Positions 42,841 through 52,033 of a DNA stretch of 64,000 nucleotides are shown piece after piece. Origin of the DNA: Croceimicrobium sp965228705 (GTDB lineage: Bacteria; Bacteroidota; Bacteroidia; Flavobacteriales; Schleiferiaceae); NCBI RefSeq assembly GCF_965228705.1, contig NZ_OZ245832.1, positions 1,240,001 through 1,304,000 of the forward strand, given 5' to 3'. Under the pieces are notes generated by a model. The model saw nothing but the letters and a program-made list of their open reading frames with translations, did not search any database and was not told the origin of the DNA. The translations under genes and the position numbers were made by a program. Numbering within the stretch: the stretch's first letter is position 1; the number at the start of each line of letters is the position of its first letter.

Positions 42841-44310
42841 ATGGCGAAAAATGAAGTATCGGCCGATTTAAGGGCCCAATACGAACCGGTTGTCGGTATC
42901 GAAATCCACGTTCAGCTTAATACGCGGAGTAAAGCCTACTCTTCGGATCCTACCGAATATGGGGCTTCTCCCAATACCCAAACCAGTCCGATTACCCTCG
43001 GGCATCCGGGAACGCTACCTATGTTTAATGAAGGGGCTTTAAAAGCCGCGGTTAAACTAGGTTTGGCCGTAGGGGCGCAAATTCGTGAAGTGAATGAATT
43101 TGCTCGTAAAAACTATTTCTACGCTGACCTTCCCAAAGGTTATCAGATAACTCAGGATAAAACTCCGATTTGTAATGGTGGCTTTATAGAGGTTAAAGAT
43201 GATGCAGGCAATCCCAAGCGCATTAACCTTACTCGTATCCACATGGAAGAAGATTCCGGTAAAAGCTCACATGATATTGATCCCTTCAATACCTTAATTG
43301 ACTTGAACCGGGCTGGTGTACCCCTACTGGAAATTGTTACCGAACCCGATTTTAGATCTGGTGAAGAGGCCTATCAATACCTCACGGAAATGCAGCGTTT
43401 GGTGCGTTACCTCGACATTAGTGATGGTAATATGGAAGAAGGGAGTTTGCGTTGCGACGTTAATATCTCCGTGCGTAAGGTGGGGGATGAAAAATTCGGT
43501 ACTCGCGTAGAGGTGAAAAACATGAACTCCTTCCGGAATGTGCAAAAAGCTATCGATTATGAGGTACATCGCCATATTGCCTTAATCGAATCCGGAGGTA
43601 AGGTAACCCAGCAAACTTTCACCTTTGACGCCGCACGTGGCAAAACTCAATTGCTGCGGGATAAGGAAGATGCGCATGATTACCGCTATTTTAATGAACC
43701 CGACTTGCAGCCGGTAATTGTTAGTGAAGATTATGTGAGTGGCATGAAGGAGCAAATGCCTCCCCTACCCAAAGAACTTTTTGCCAAATACCGTGAGCAT
43801 GGCTTAAGCGAATACGATGCATCCCTGCTAACCGACAGTAAGGAAATTGCCCTGTATTATGAGCAAATCATTGAACATAGCAACAATTATAAGTCTGCCG
43901 CCAACTGGATTATGGGTAGCATTAAATCCTGGTTGAATGAAAAGGCGGCTCACATCAGTGACTTCCCTTTAAAGGCAGAACAAATTGCTCAGCTAATCGC
44001 CTTAGTAGATGAGGGTAAAGTGAGTAATACCGCTGCGACCGGTGAACTTTTTAAGGCCTTATTAGCAGAGCCCGATAAAACAGCCGCTCAATTGGCGGAA
44101 GAGAAAAATTTAATTCAGGAATCCAATACCGACGAGCTACAAGGATGGGTTGATGCGGCTTTAGCCAAATATCCTGATAAAGTAGCCGAATATAAAGCCG
44201 GAAAGAAAGGCCTTACCGGCTTGTTTATGGGAGAAGTCATGAAACTTTCTCGTGGCAAGGCCGATCCTAAATTAGCCAGCAAATTGGTTCAAGAATCTTT
44301 AGAAAAATAA
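42841..44310 (+). CDS. gatB: Aspartyl/glutamyl-tRNA amidotransferase subunit B
   Basis: A 489-residue kinase-like subunit that, with GatA and GatC, converts misacylated Glu-tRNA(Gln) or Asp-tRNA(Asn). Motifs include VGIEIHVQLNTRSKAYS, FARKNYFYADLPKGYQ, RIHMEEDSGKS and FNEPDLQPV, with the C-terminal YqeY-like tRNA domain ending RGKADPKLASKLVQ. gatA and gatC are not in the window. Confidence 0.96.
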   Translation: MAKNEVSADLRAQYEPVVGIEIHVQLNTRSKAYSSDPTEYGASPNTQTSPITLGHPGTLPMFNEGALKAAVKLGLAVGAQIREVNEFARKNYFYADLPKGYQITQDKTPICNGGFIEVKDDAGNPKRINLTRIHMEEDSGKSSHDIDPFNTLIDLNRAGVPLLEIVTEPDFRSGEEAYQYLTEMQRLVRYLDISDGNMEEGSLRCDVNISVRKVGDEKFGTRVEVKNMNSFRNVQKAIDYEVHRHIALIESGGKVTQQTFTFDAARGKTQLLRDKEDAHDYRYFNEPDLQPVIVSEDYVSGMKEQMPPLPKELFAKYREHGLSEYDASLLTDSKEIALYYEQIIEHSNNYKSAANWIMGSIKSWLNEKAAHISDFPLKAEQIAQLIALVDEGKVSNTAATGELFKALLAEPDKTAAQLAEEKNLIQESNTDELQGWVDAALAKYPDKVAEYKAGKKGLTGLFMGEVMKLSRGKADPKLASKLVQESLEK

Positions 44311-44312
44311 AC

Positions 44313-45500
44313 ATGAAAAAACTAGTCAGTCTAAGTCTGTTCATCACCCTATTAAGTGCCTGTTCTCAAACGGAAGAAGGCAAAACCGATTTACGCATCA
44401 GTGCTCCCGGGGTTAAGCAAATTGTGCTTGAAGAATTACCGGCTAACAGCGATCCTATTGCAGTAGACACCTTGAATTCAGAGGACGGTAATTTCGAAAT
44501 CACCTTTCCGGTGGATAGCGCCAATTTCTATTTGATTAGTACCGATGATGGTATGCGCATTCCCTTCTTCAGCAAAGGAACGGAGCAAATTCTGGTTGAA
44601 TTGGAGCCTATGGTTCAAGAGGTAAATCGCGGTTACAACCTTAAAGGCAATAAGGAAAGTGAGCGTTTACAGTTAATTAATACTTCTTTCCAGGCTTATA
44701 TTGATCAGGTGGATAGCCTTTCTATTTTACGTCAACAGTACCAGGATAGCGCTAATGGCCAGGAGATTATTCGTCGTACTCAGAAAGACTTTGAAAATAT
44801 CATTGATGCAGGGAGTGCAAAATACCTGGGCTTAATTGATGAAGACCCCTCAAATATTGCCAACCTCTTCATCTTCCAATTGAATATTTACAATAATTCC
44901 TTTGTTCGCGCTCAGGATCACAGCGATTACTTTAACCGCGTTGATTCCGCCCTGCAAGTTGCTTATCCGCATAATGCTCATGCTACTACCTTCCATGCTC
45001 AGTTGGAAAAAATGCGCGAGCAAATGGCCGCAAATGAAGCAATGAAAGCTCGCCAGGATGCAATTGCCGTTGGTGGCCCGGCTCCTGAGATTTCTTTACC
45101 TAAGGCAGATGGCACCATCTTAAGCCTTTCGGATTTACGTGGAAAAGTGGTATTGGTTGATTTTTGGGCAGCCTGGTGTCGTCCTTGTCGCATGACCAAT
45201 CCTCAATTAGTAAAGGTTTACAATCAATTTAAAGATCGTGGCTTTACCATTTTAAGTGTTTCCTTCGACGGATTACCCAATCAGCAAAGTCCTGCTCAAG
45301 ATTGGCAAGCTGCCATTCAACAAGACGGTTTGGTATGGGATAATCATGTGAGCGACCTGCAAGGCTGGAACAGCTCCGCCGGACGGACCTATGCGATCCA
45401 AAGTATTCCTTACACTGTTTTGGTAGACCGTGATGGGAATATCATCAAGAAAGAAGTTAACCCTGCGGAATTACCCGCCTTATTGGAATCGATCCTTTAA
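44313..45500 (+). CDS. TlpA-like thioredoxin-fold lipoprotein
   Basis: A 395-residue lipoprotein (LLSACSQ lipobox) with an N-terminal DUF4369-like beta domain, a helical middle and a C-terminal thioredoxin domain (PEISLPKADGTILSLSDLRG, WAAWCRPCRM, SIPYTVLVDRDG). The CxxC is CRPC. Such proteins act as periplasmic disulphide reductases, often in cytochrome maturation; partners are not obvious here. It starts 2 bp after gatB, and its end overlaps the convergent gap gene by 21 bp. Confidence 0.9.
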   Translation: MKKLVSLSLFITLLSACSQTEEGKTDLRISAPGVKQIVLEELPANSDPIAVDTLNSEDGNFEITFPVDSANFYLISTDDGMRIPFFSKGTEQILVELEPMVQEVNRGYNLKGNKESERLQLINTSFQAYIDQVDSLSILRQQYQDSANGQEIIRRTQKDFENIIDAGSAKYLGLIDEDPSNIANLFIFQLNIYNNSFVRAQDHSDYFNRVDSALQVAYPHNAHATTFHAQLEKMREQMAANEAMKARQDAIAVGGPAPEISLPKADGTILSLSDLRGKVVLVDFWAAWCRPCRMTNPQLVKVYNQFKDRGFTILSVSFDGLPNQQSPAQDWQAAIQQDGLVWDNHVSDLQGWNSSAGRTYAIQSIPYTVLVDRDGNIIKKEVNPAELPALLESIL

Positions 45501-46475
45501 ATAAAGAATTAAGTCACGCAGGCGGTGCGAATAGCCCATTTCGTTATCGTACCAGCCTACGACCTTTAACATTGGGCCCAGAGCCGTAGTAAGCTCCTCA
45601 TCATACCAGGAGGAATAAGTGCTCCCAATTACATCCCGAGATACAATCGGTTCATTGGTATAGCCCAAATAGTTTTTAAGTCTCCCTTCGGAGGCCGCTT
45701 TAAAAGCATTATGAACCGCCTCCACCGAGGCGGTTTTTTTTACGGTAAAGGTGATGTCGGTTAAACTTCCATCCGGAACTGGCACCCTAATACCCGCACC
45801 ACCAATAAGGCCTTGTAAATGCGGGAAAATACGGGTAATAGCTTTAGCAGCTCCGGTGGTGGTTGGCACTATCGATTCGGCCGCAGCTCGGCCTCTCCTA
45901 AAGTCTTTATGCGGACCGTCCTGTAATTGTTGATCGGTAGTATAGCTGTGTACGGTAGTAATAAAAGCATGTTGGATACCACAAAGCTCTTCCACCACTT
46001 GAATTAGAGGTGCCGCACTATTAGTGGTGCAAGAGGCATTCGACAGCAAGCGATCCTGAGCTTGGATGCTTTCTTCATTAATCCCCATTACAATCATCTT
46101 CATATCATCCTGGGGAGGTGCGCTTAAAATCACCTTGGTTGCCTGCTTTAAATGATCTTGCAGATGGGCAGTGGTCTTATACTTACCAGTAGATTCGATG
46201 ATCAAATCCAGGTCCAAATCTTTCCAGTTCAAATTGGAAACCTGTGCTTCATGGGAAAGCTGAATTTTATGCTTCCCAACCTTTAAGATTTCTCCATTTA
46301 ATTGGATGTCCTCAGGGAAAAGTCGGTGGGTGGTATCGTATTTAAGGAGATGGGCCAGATTCTCGGCCGAAGCCAAATCATTTATGGCCACAACCTCAAT
46401 CTGAGGTTCATGCACCAGTACTCGCATTAAGCTGCGGCCGATGCGTCCGAATCCATTGATTGCTATCCGAACCAT
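45480..46475 (-). CDS. gap: Glyceraldehyde-3-phosphate dehydrogenase
   Basis: A 331-residue glycolytic enzyme with NGFGRIGRSLMRVL (NAD fold), AINDLAS with the Asp favouring NAD, SNASCTTNSAAPLI (catalytic Cys), and WYDNEMGYSHRL (conserved C-terminal block). Transcribed alone. A TAnnTTCG-type box lies 27 bp upstream, and a strong terminator of the neighbouring gene separates it from 46625. Confidence 0.95.
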   Translation of the reverse strand: MVRIAINGFGRIGRSLMRVLVHEPQIEVVAINDLASAENLAHLLKYDTTHRLFPEDIQLNGEILKVGKHKIQLSHEAQVSNLNWKDLDLDLIIESTGKYKTTAHLQDHLKQATKVILSAPPQDDMKMIVMGINEESIQAQDRLLSNASCTTNSAAPLIQVVEELCGIQHAFITTVHSYTTDQQLQDGPHKDFRRGRAAAESIVPTTTGAAKAITRIFPHLQGLIGGAGIRVPVPDGSLTDITFTVKKTASVEAVHNAFKAASEGRLKNYLGYTNEPIVSRDVIGSTYSSWYDEELTTALGPMLKVVGWYDNEMGYSHRLRDLILYLKDRFQ

Positions 46476-46502
46476 AGAGTCTAAAATTGAGTGGTGAGAG
46501 CG

Positions 46503-46510
46503 CGAAGGTA
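46503..46510 (-). promoter_or_regulatory. Candidate variant -7 box for gap
   Basis: On the minus strand TACCTTCG ends 27 bp before the gap ATG. It is one base from TAnnTTTG and the same TTCG variant as boxes at 24864, 59698 and 62101. Confidence 0.4.
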
Positions 46511-46570
46511 GCCAGAAAAATACGGTCGGAAGGCGAAAATAGATTTCATCATTATGGCCATTGTTAAAAC

Positions 46571-46604
46571 AAAAAAGCCGCCTCGGCAGAACCGAGGCGG
46601 CTTT
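46571..46604 (-). terminator. Rho-independent terminator of the T9SS gene
   Basis: A perfect 10-bp GC-rich stem, GCCGCCTCGG 46577-46586 and CCGAGGCGGC 46592-46601, with a 5-base loop. On the minus strand it is followed by TTTTTT, 20 bp after the stop of the gene at 46625. Confidence 0.9.
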
Positions 46605-46624
46605 GAAATATCTAATCAGAAAGC

Positions 46625-49600
46625 TTAGTGAACGATCACCAATTTTCCGGTTTTAACCTCTTGACCTTTAATTACGCTAATTACATAATTACCGTTTTTA
46701 AGGTTTTGAACTGAGAAGCTTACTTTTTCAGTTCCGCTAGGTAGATTATTGTAAGAAAGGGCTTTCACCAATTTACCACTCATGTCGCGAACATTGATTT
46801 TCACATCACTGCGATTCTCAAGGTTCAGAAAAACATTTACATTGTTTTGAGCAGGGTTAGGGAATAATTCCAATTTCTCAACAGCGGCTACTTCAGCTTG
46901 CTTAGGTTCTTCAATACTTACATAATCGGAAGTAGAACCGGTACGGAAGATACCACGTCCATGCGTAGCAGCGTAAATAGCACCTTCGAAATCAGTATTA
47001 CTTACAAGATCGTAACGAATGGTGCGAGTTTGAATGAGATCAAATACCTGAACATTAGCCAAACCATTATTCTCAGCGGTCCAGTTAACATTGCTGGCGG
47101 TGATATCATCAGTAGTAAACACACCTAAGTCTGTACCCAAGATTACCTGACCACCGGTTGGATCGTTATAGTTGATTACCCCATCCATTACTGGCATTGG
47201 AGGCAAATTACCATCCTTAGCTACGAATCCAGAGGTGCTCAAGGTAGCAGAACGAGCTTGCTCAGTATAGAATACGTGATTCAAGTTAGCTCCGTAGTTA
47301 CCACAAGTGATGATCAAACGATCTGGATCTTCGGTATCAATTACAATGCTAGTGATTGAGCGGTTAGGCTGACTGAAAATCACACGATCTTCAATAACTG
47401 CATTACTAGGCGCAGGAGGGTTAACCAAATAGTTGATATCAATATCCGCGGTTTCTTCAGAACGGGCATTGGTAAGGTTCGAATAACGCACCACACGACC
47501 GAAGTTAGTACCTACAAATAATACATCCCCATCATGGCTGAATGCCATACAAGAAGGCGTTTCCCCATTGGCTAAAGCACCGATATGCCACCAGTTAGGA
47601 GTTTGTGTACGATTGCTCAAAACATCACGAGCCATCCAAACACCACCACCTAAGTTACCAGGCTCACTGGCATTGGTATAGGCCGTTAAACCAACTGCAA
47701 ACATAGATTGTACCGGATCCTGTACCATAAAGGTATCGCTAGGATTCAATCCATTGGTAATGGTTTCAGTGATAGGAATATCACCGGTCTCACTAGGAAT
47801 AATGATAATTGCACCTGGATCGTATTTGGTAGCAACACTAGCACGAATTTCCAAAGAGGTACCATTGGTAAATTCAACGGTATACTGACCAGTAACCGGA
47901 TCAAAGGTTCCGGTTCCATCACCACTTAAAGTACCACTGGCATCAGAGGTAACTACTTGAGATCCGGCCTTCACCACGAAAGACTCAGGAACAAACTTAG
48001 TTGAACTTTGAGGCTTGGTGAATTGGCTGGAGTAACGCGGATTACCATTTCCGAATCCGTAGCTCATTTTAATGGTATCCGCAATAAAGGCAATTGAGTC
48101 AATACTATTGCGATCTTCTAATTTCTCCCATAATACATAAGGAGTTACGAAGTCTGCAAAGGCAAAGCTGAAGGCATTATAACGACCTGCCATTCTATTG
48201 TTGTAGAAATAAGAATACTCGTCTCCAGAATTGATAGAACGACCAAGCTGACCATATTGACGAGCTTTGAAACGCACTTCCTGATCGAGGTGAGAAATAG
48301 CCGTATAACCACCATCACCATCGAATACAGATCCGTCGGGTTGGGTAATTCCAATGGTCCGCTCTCCTCCTTTTGGCAAGGTAGAATTGGGATCAATCTT
48401 AATGGTACCATTATCTTGAGTACCTCCCGTAATTACTCCATCAAAGCCAACAGCCATTTTGTAGAACTGAATACTGGCATAACCTTTATTCTCTTCTGTC
48501 CAGCTAAAACCATCGTTGGTCGATTTGAAAATACCCCCGTCATTACCAACATAAATAGTGTTGCTATCGGTAGGATGCCACTGGATTTCGTGCAAGTCTA
48601 CGTGAACATAAAAGTTAGTAGATCCTGAGTTTTGGCTGGCAATTTGGAACCAACCATTATCCTTAGACCATTCCCACATGGTTAAACCACCTACGATGAT
48701 GCGTTCTTTATCTTTTGGGTCTACACCAATCATCACAGCAAAAGGTGATTGATCAACCATACTTAATAAGGCGGAACGTGAACCAATTACCGACCAGGTA
48801 GTACCGCCGTCGGTAGATTGGTATACGCGATCGAAAATACGACCGGTAGTTACCAGTACATAAACATAGTTTTCATCTGATGGGCTTACCGCAATTTTCA
48901 TACGGTCAGTGGTACGGCCAATAGTGGTAGCCGTATTTCCGCCAGCTTGAGTAATTTCATTGAAGCTTCCGGCGCTTCCATCATTAGACTTCCAAATTCT
49001 TTGTCCCACTTTCGCCCAAACAGTACCCGACTTTGTTACCACAATGTCTTGTCCTGTACCGGAGCTAATTTCGGTTGTCCAACTATTACCGCCGTCATTC
49101 GAGATTTTCAATCCGTCTGCACTAGCGGCATAAATACGATTTGCATTATTAGGATCACAAGCAATTTTACCTACTTCTGTCCAACCCTCATTAGGGTTTT
49201 GAGTAGGATCGGTACTTGGCAATTGACTGAAAGTTAAACCACCATCGGTAGATTTAAAGATACCGGCACCATCTAAGGTGTTTACGAACAAATAAGAGTT
49301 CTCGCCGGTACTGGCATAAATAGCCCCATCAGCACCTTGTGCCAAGTCGGTAATCACTAAATTTTCCATTTGATCATCCACTGGAATCCAGCTACGGCCA
49401 CCATTGGGGCTATGGAAAATACCACCAGTTACAGAGCCAGCCCACATTTTACTGGGGTTATCCTTATCAAATAGAAGCGAACGAGTACGACCACCCATAT
49501 CATTTGGGCCCATTTCGGTCCATTGAAGGCTCAGGCTAGAGGAAGCGTTTTTAGCCATACGTTGCAAGGCTTGACGCGCTGCAATAATATCTGCTTCTTC

Positions 49601-49780
49601 CACTTTACCGGTTACCGGGTTTCTTCTAATCCTACTCATATACTCCGCGTAGCCCAGAGCGCTGGCTTCGTTCAGGCTCTGCTCGCGAGGCTCGTAATAG
49701 TTCTTTTCGGCGGGGCTCATCCAGATAAAAGCTCCAGCTAGCATTAAGCCACCGATGGAGAAAAGTAATCCTCTTTTCAT
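46625..49780 (-). CDS. Large T9SS-secreted beta-propeller (VPS10/sialidase-like) protein
   Basis: A 1051-residue exported protein: signal peptide (about 1-18), a pro-like region with RIRRNPVTGKV, then repeated SxDxGxxW-type Asp-box repeats (for example FHSPNGGRSWIPV, IYQSTDGGTTW-like and FKSTNDGFSWTEE) forming one or two BNR/VPS10-like propellers, and a final 80-residue T9SS type A sorting domain (FPNPAQNNVNVFL...GKLVIV). Its substrate is unknown; relatives include secreted sialidase-fold and cellulose-linked proteins. Stand-alone with its own promoter and terminator. Confidence 0.85.
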   Translation of the reverse strand: MKRGLLFSIGGLMLAGAFIWMSPAEKNYYEPREQSLNEASALGYAEYMSRIRRNPVTGKVEEADIIAARQALQRMAKNASSSLSLQWTEMGPNDMGGRTRSLLFDKDNPSKMWAGSVTGGIFHSPNGGRSWIPVDDQMENLVITDLAQGADGAIYASTGENSYLFVNTLDGAGIFKSTDGGLTFSQLPSTDPTQNPNEGWTEVGKIACDPNNANRIYAASADGLKISNDGGNSWTTEISSGTGQDIVVTKSGTVWAKVGQRIWKSNDGSAGSFNEITQAGGNTATTIGRTTDRMKIAVSPSDENYVYVLVTTGRIFDRVYQSTDGGTTWSVIGSRSALLSMVDQSPFAVMIGVDPKDKERIIVGGLTMWEWSKDNGWFQIASQNSGSTNFYVHVDLHEIQWHPTDSNTIYVGNDGGIFKSTNDGFSWTEENKGYASIQFYKMAVGFDGVITGGTQDNGTIKIDPNSTLPKGGERTIGITQPDGSVFDGDGGYTAISHLDQEVRFKARQYGQLGRSINSGDEYSYFYNNRMAGRYNAFSFAFADFVTPYVLWEKLEDRNSIDSIAFIADTIKMSYGFGNGNPRYSSQFTKPQSSTKFVPESFVVKAGSQVVTSDASGTLSGDGTGTFDPVTGQYTVEFTNGTSLEIRASVATKYDPGAIIIIPSETGDIPITETITNGLNPSDTFMVQDPVQSMFAVGLTAYTNASEPGNLGGGVWMARDVLSNRTQTPNWWHIGALANGETPSCMAFSHDGDVLFVGTNFGRVVRYSNLTNARSEETADIDINYLVNPPAPSNAVIEDRVIFSQPNRSITSIVIDTEDPDRLIITCGNYGANLNHVFYTEQARSATLSTSGFVAKDGNLPPMPVMDGVINYNDPTGGQVILGTDLGVFTTDDITASNVNWTAENNGLANVQVFDLIQTRTIRYDLVSNTDFEGAIYAATHGRGIFRTGSTSDYVSIEEPKQAEVAAVEKLELFPNPAQNNVNVFLNLENRSDVKINVRDMSGKLVKALSYNNLPSGTEKVSFSVQNLKNGNYVISVIKGQEVKTGKLVIVH

Positions 49781-49809
49781 TCGTTTTCCGTTTGATTTAT
49801 GCTGTGCGA

Positions 49810-49817
49810 CAAATATA
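49810..49817 (-). promoter_or_regulatory. Predicted -7 box for the 1051-residue T9SS gene
   Basis: TATATTTG on the minus strand is an exact TAnnTTTG match, 29 bp before the ATG at 49780. Confidence 0.55.
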
Positions 49818-49840
49818 ATTTCTAAATACTTAACCTTGGC

Positions 49841-50734
49841 TTAAAACATGTGTCTTTCCGCATGATAGGAAGATCGAACCAGCGGTCCACTTTCCACATA
49901 ACGGAAGCCCATATCGAGGCCAATTTCTTTGTACTTCTCAAACTGCTCCGGTCTAACAAACTCTTGTACAGGGAGATGCTTGGGAGTAGGTTGTAAATAT
50001 TGGCCTAGGGTAACGATGTCAACCTTGGCCTCTCGTAAGTCTTTTAATGACTGTATAACTTCTTCTTCTTTTTCACCTAAGCCGAGCATCATACCCGATT
50101 TAGTGCGCGGTAAACCTTGCTCTTTCAAATAGCGAAGTACCGCTAAGCTCCGATCATACTGAGCTTGAATACGTACCTGACGCGTTAAACGGCGTACAGT
50201 TTCCATATTATGAGACACAATTTCCGGTGCCGCTTCCACGATCCGATCGATATTATGCCATTCCCCTTTAAAGTCGGGGATTAAAGTTTCCATGGTAGTT
50301 CCAGGACTCATACGACGTACCGCCTGCACGGTCTCTTTCCAGATTATGGAACCTCCATCGCGCAAATCATCGCGGTCTACCGAAGTAAGCACACAATGCT
50401 TAACCTTCATCAATTTTACTGAACGTGCCACTCTTTCGGGCTCATCCCAATCTACAGTATCGGGGCGCCCCGTAGCTACGGCACAAAAACCACAACTCCG
50501 GGTACATACATTGCCTAAAATCATAAAGGTGGCCGTGCCTTCTCCCCAACATTCGCCCATATTCGGGCAGTTTCCGCTTTCGCAGATGGTATGCAAATCA
50601 TAGTTCTGCACCAGACCGCGTACCTTTTTATAATTCTGTCCGGTAGGCAGTTTAACGCGTAACCATTTAGGTTTGCCGGTGCTAATAGCACCCTGCTCCC
50701 GAACAGGAGATTTTGCTTCTAAAACTTCACTCAT
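49841..50734 (-). CDS. lipA: Lipoyl synthase
   Basis: A 297-residue radical-SAM enzyme that inserts sulphur into octanoyl groups of lipoyl domains. The auxiliary cluster motif CESGNCPNMGEC and the radical-SAM motif CTRSCGFC are both present, followed by GRPDTVDWDEP and a typical C-terminal RSSYHAE. It is the last gene of a minus-strand operon beginning with the small lipoprotein at 51944. Confidence 0.96.
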   Translation of the reverse strand: MSEVLEAKSPVREQGAISTGKPKWLRVKLPTGQNYKKVRGLVQNYDLHTICESGNCPNMGECWGEGTATFMILGNVCTRSCGFCAVATGRPDTVDWDEPERVARSVKLMKVKHCVLTSVDRDDLRDGGSIIWKETVQAVRRMSPGTTMETLIPDFKGEWHNIDRIVEAAPEIVSHNMETVRRLTRQVRIQAQYDRSLAVLRYLKEQGLPRTKSGMMLGLGEKEEEVIQSLKDLREAKVDIVTLGQYLQPTPKHLPVQEFVRPEQFEKYKEIGLDMGFRYVESGPLVRSSYHAERHMF

Positions 50735-50738
50735 TTCT

Positions 50739-51488
50739 TTAGTTCAGTTTATAACCAAAGTTTACTGTAAGGTACAACTGGAAAAAACCGCTCCAGTTGA
50801 TATCCCTTTCTTCCTCAAAGAAGATAGGTACTTCCGTAAAGAAGTAATCATAGATAACTCCGGCCTCTACACTGGTGATTTTATCATCCAGTAATTGGTA
50901 ATCAAAACTGATCCCACCTTTTAGATAGACGCCGGGTTTTAATTTGGTTTCCTCAATTCCGGTTAAAAAATTTGCTTCACCATTAATATTCGCCGGATTA
51001 GTCTCTCCGGTGTAGCGAATAATACTGGTGTAGTAATCCCCATCCGGACCAAACTCATCCACACTTAAATAGATTGGTTTGAGTAAGCCCAAAGACAGAC
51101 CACCACTGAAAATTGAAGAAATAGACACCGAACCCTGGTCGGTTTTATCAAAGAGAGTATGCTCATGAATATAGCCTACTCTAACACTGTAAAATGAATT
51201 AATCCGGCCTTTCACAAAACCGCGATAATTATTGAAAATGTCTTCCGATGAAATTGTCTCTTTGGGATGTCTCAGCTTAACGAGATCAATTTCGAGACCC
51301 GCAGCATTGTATCCATCCAAAAATTTAAGATATCGACCATTTAGGCCATATCCTCTGCTGTGAAAGTTGATTCCTCCGGTATAAGCACGATCGTAAACCT
51401 GACGTTTAAAGTCTGCATCTGTATCCAGCTGTGCCTGGGCCGACAAAGCGAATAAGAGCATGAATGTCAGGATTCTGATCTTAGCCAT
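50739..51488 (-). CDS. Predicted outer-membrane beta-barrel protein, unknown
   Basis: A 249-residue exported protein with a signal peptide (1-19, ending SAQAQ) and alternating amphipathic strands with frequent Gly and aromatic residues (YTGGINFHSRGYGLNGRY, FFQLYLTVNFGYKLN), ending in a beta-strand typical of a barrel. No family is assigned. It overlaps ytxJ by 8 bp and precedes lipA by 4 bp. Confidence 0.75.
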   Translation of the reverse strand: MAKIRILTFMLLFALSAQAQLDTDADFKRQVYDRAYTGGINFHSRGYGLNGRYLKFLDGYNAAGLEIDLVKLRHPKETISSEDIFNNYRGFVKGRINSFYSVRVGYIHEHTLFDKTDQGSVSISSIFSGGLSLGLLKPIYLSVDEFGPDGDYYTSIIRYTGETNPANINGEANFLTGIEETKLKPGVYLKGGISFDYQLLDDKITSVEAGVIYDYFFTEVPIFFEEERDINWSGFFQLYLTVNFGYKLN

Positions 51489-51819
51489 TTACGAGTTCTT
51501 TTATATCCTTAACGTTAATTCCGTTATGGGAGGTTTGGTATTGAACTCGACCTTCCTTAACTAAAATCAACTGAGGCGATTCGTGGTCCACGCCATAGTG
51601 ACGAGACACGGCATCGGAAGTTGTCCGATACTTAATCAAATCTAAAAAATAAACCGGTAATTCGGAAAGATGTTCATCCCAGTCGCGTTGTAAGCGATCC
51701 CATGCCATCGCACTGATTACACAGCGAGTAGAATGCTTAAAGATGATGGCAAATTCCTGTTCAGAAACCTGGTCTATCTCCTCAAACTGAATGGGGTCTG
51801 TTAAAGTCCGGATGTTCAT
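51481..51819 (-). CDS. ytxJ: YtxJ-like thioredoxin-fold protein
   Basis: A 112-residue protein with the thioredoxin-like FKHSTRCVISAMAWDRL and SRHYGVDHESPQLILVKEG blocks of the bacillithiol-system YtxJ family. It has a single redox Cys (CVIS), i.e. monothiol type. Start 51819 (MNIRTL) is chosen; a longer frame to 51870 overlaps the small lipoprotein gene. It starts 2 bp after that gene's stop. Confidence 0.82.
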   Translation of the reverse strand: MNIRTLTDPIQFEEIDQVSEQEFAIIFKHSTRCVISAMAWDRLQRDWDEHLSELPVYFLDLIKYRTTSDAVSRHYGVDHESPQLILVKEGRVQYQTSHNGINVKDIKELVNG

Positions 51820-51821
51820 CC

Positions 51822-51944
51822 TTAGACATTCACCTCCCCAGACTCTGGTACTGCAGTATAAGCAGGACACTTTTCAGCTCCACCACAGGAAGTTACCGCT
51901 AAAGCCCCCGCTACTAAAATCACTGCTACCAATACTTTTTTCAT
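51822..51944 (-). CDS. Small lipoprotein, 40 residues
   Basis: A short frame read on the minus strand: lysine start, hydrophobic stretch LVAVILVAGALAV and lipobox TSC at residues 18-20, then CGGAEKCPAYTAVPESGEV before a TAA. It has a mature part of about 20 residues. Two promoter boxes lie upstream and ytxJ follows 2 bp later, so the operon is translated from here. No function is known to me. Confidence 0.75.
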   Translation of the reverse strand: MKKVLVAVILVAGALAVTSCGGAEKCPAYTAVPESGEVNV

Positions 51945-51982
51945 AATTCTTTTGATTAAAGAGTAATTAAGATAGATTGCAA

Positions 51983-52006
51983 CAAAGTTAGCCAAATATA
52001 GCTAAC
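51983..52006 (-). promoter_or_regulatory. Overlapping -7 boxes with inverted repeat GTTAGC-N8-GCTAAC
   Basis: On the minus strand TAACTTTG (51983-51990) and TATATTTG (51993-52000) both match TAnnTTTG. A perfect inverted repeat GTTAGC (51987-51992) and GCTAAC (52001-52006) surrounds the second box exactly, suggesting an operator covering the promoter of the lipoprotein-ytxJ-lipA operon. Confidence 0.55.
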
Positions 52007-52033
52007 CTCAGTTCCTCTATTGTTAACTCAAAA

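Noticed and set aside
48257..48628. 123-residue frame opposite the large T9SS gene
   Set aside because: It is a shadow of a strongly coding minus-strand gene with clear propeller repeats; no start context or family motif.
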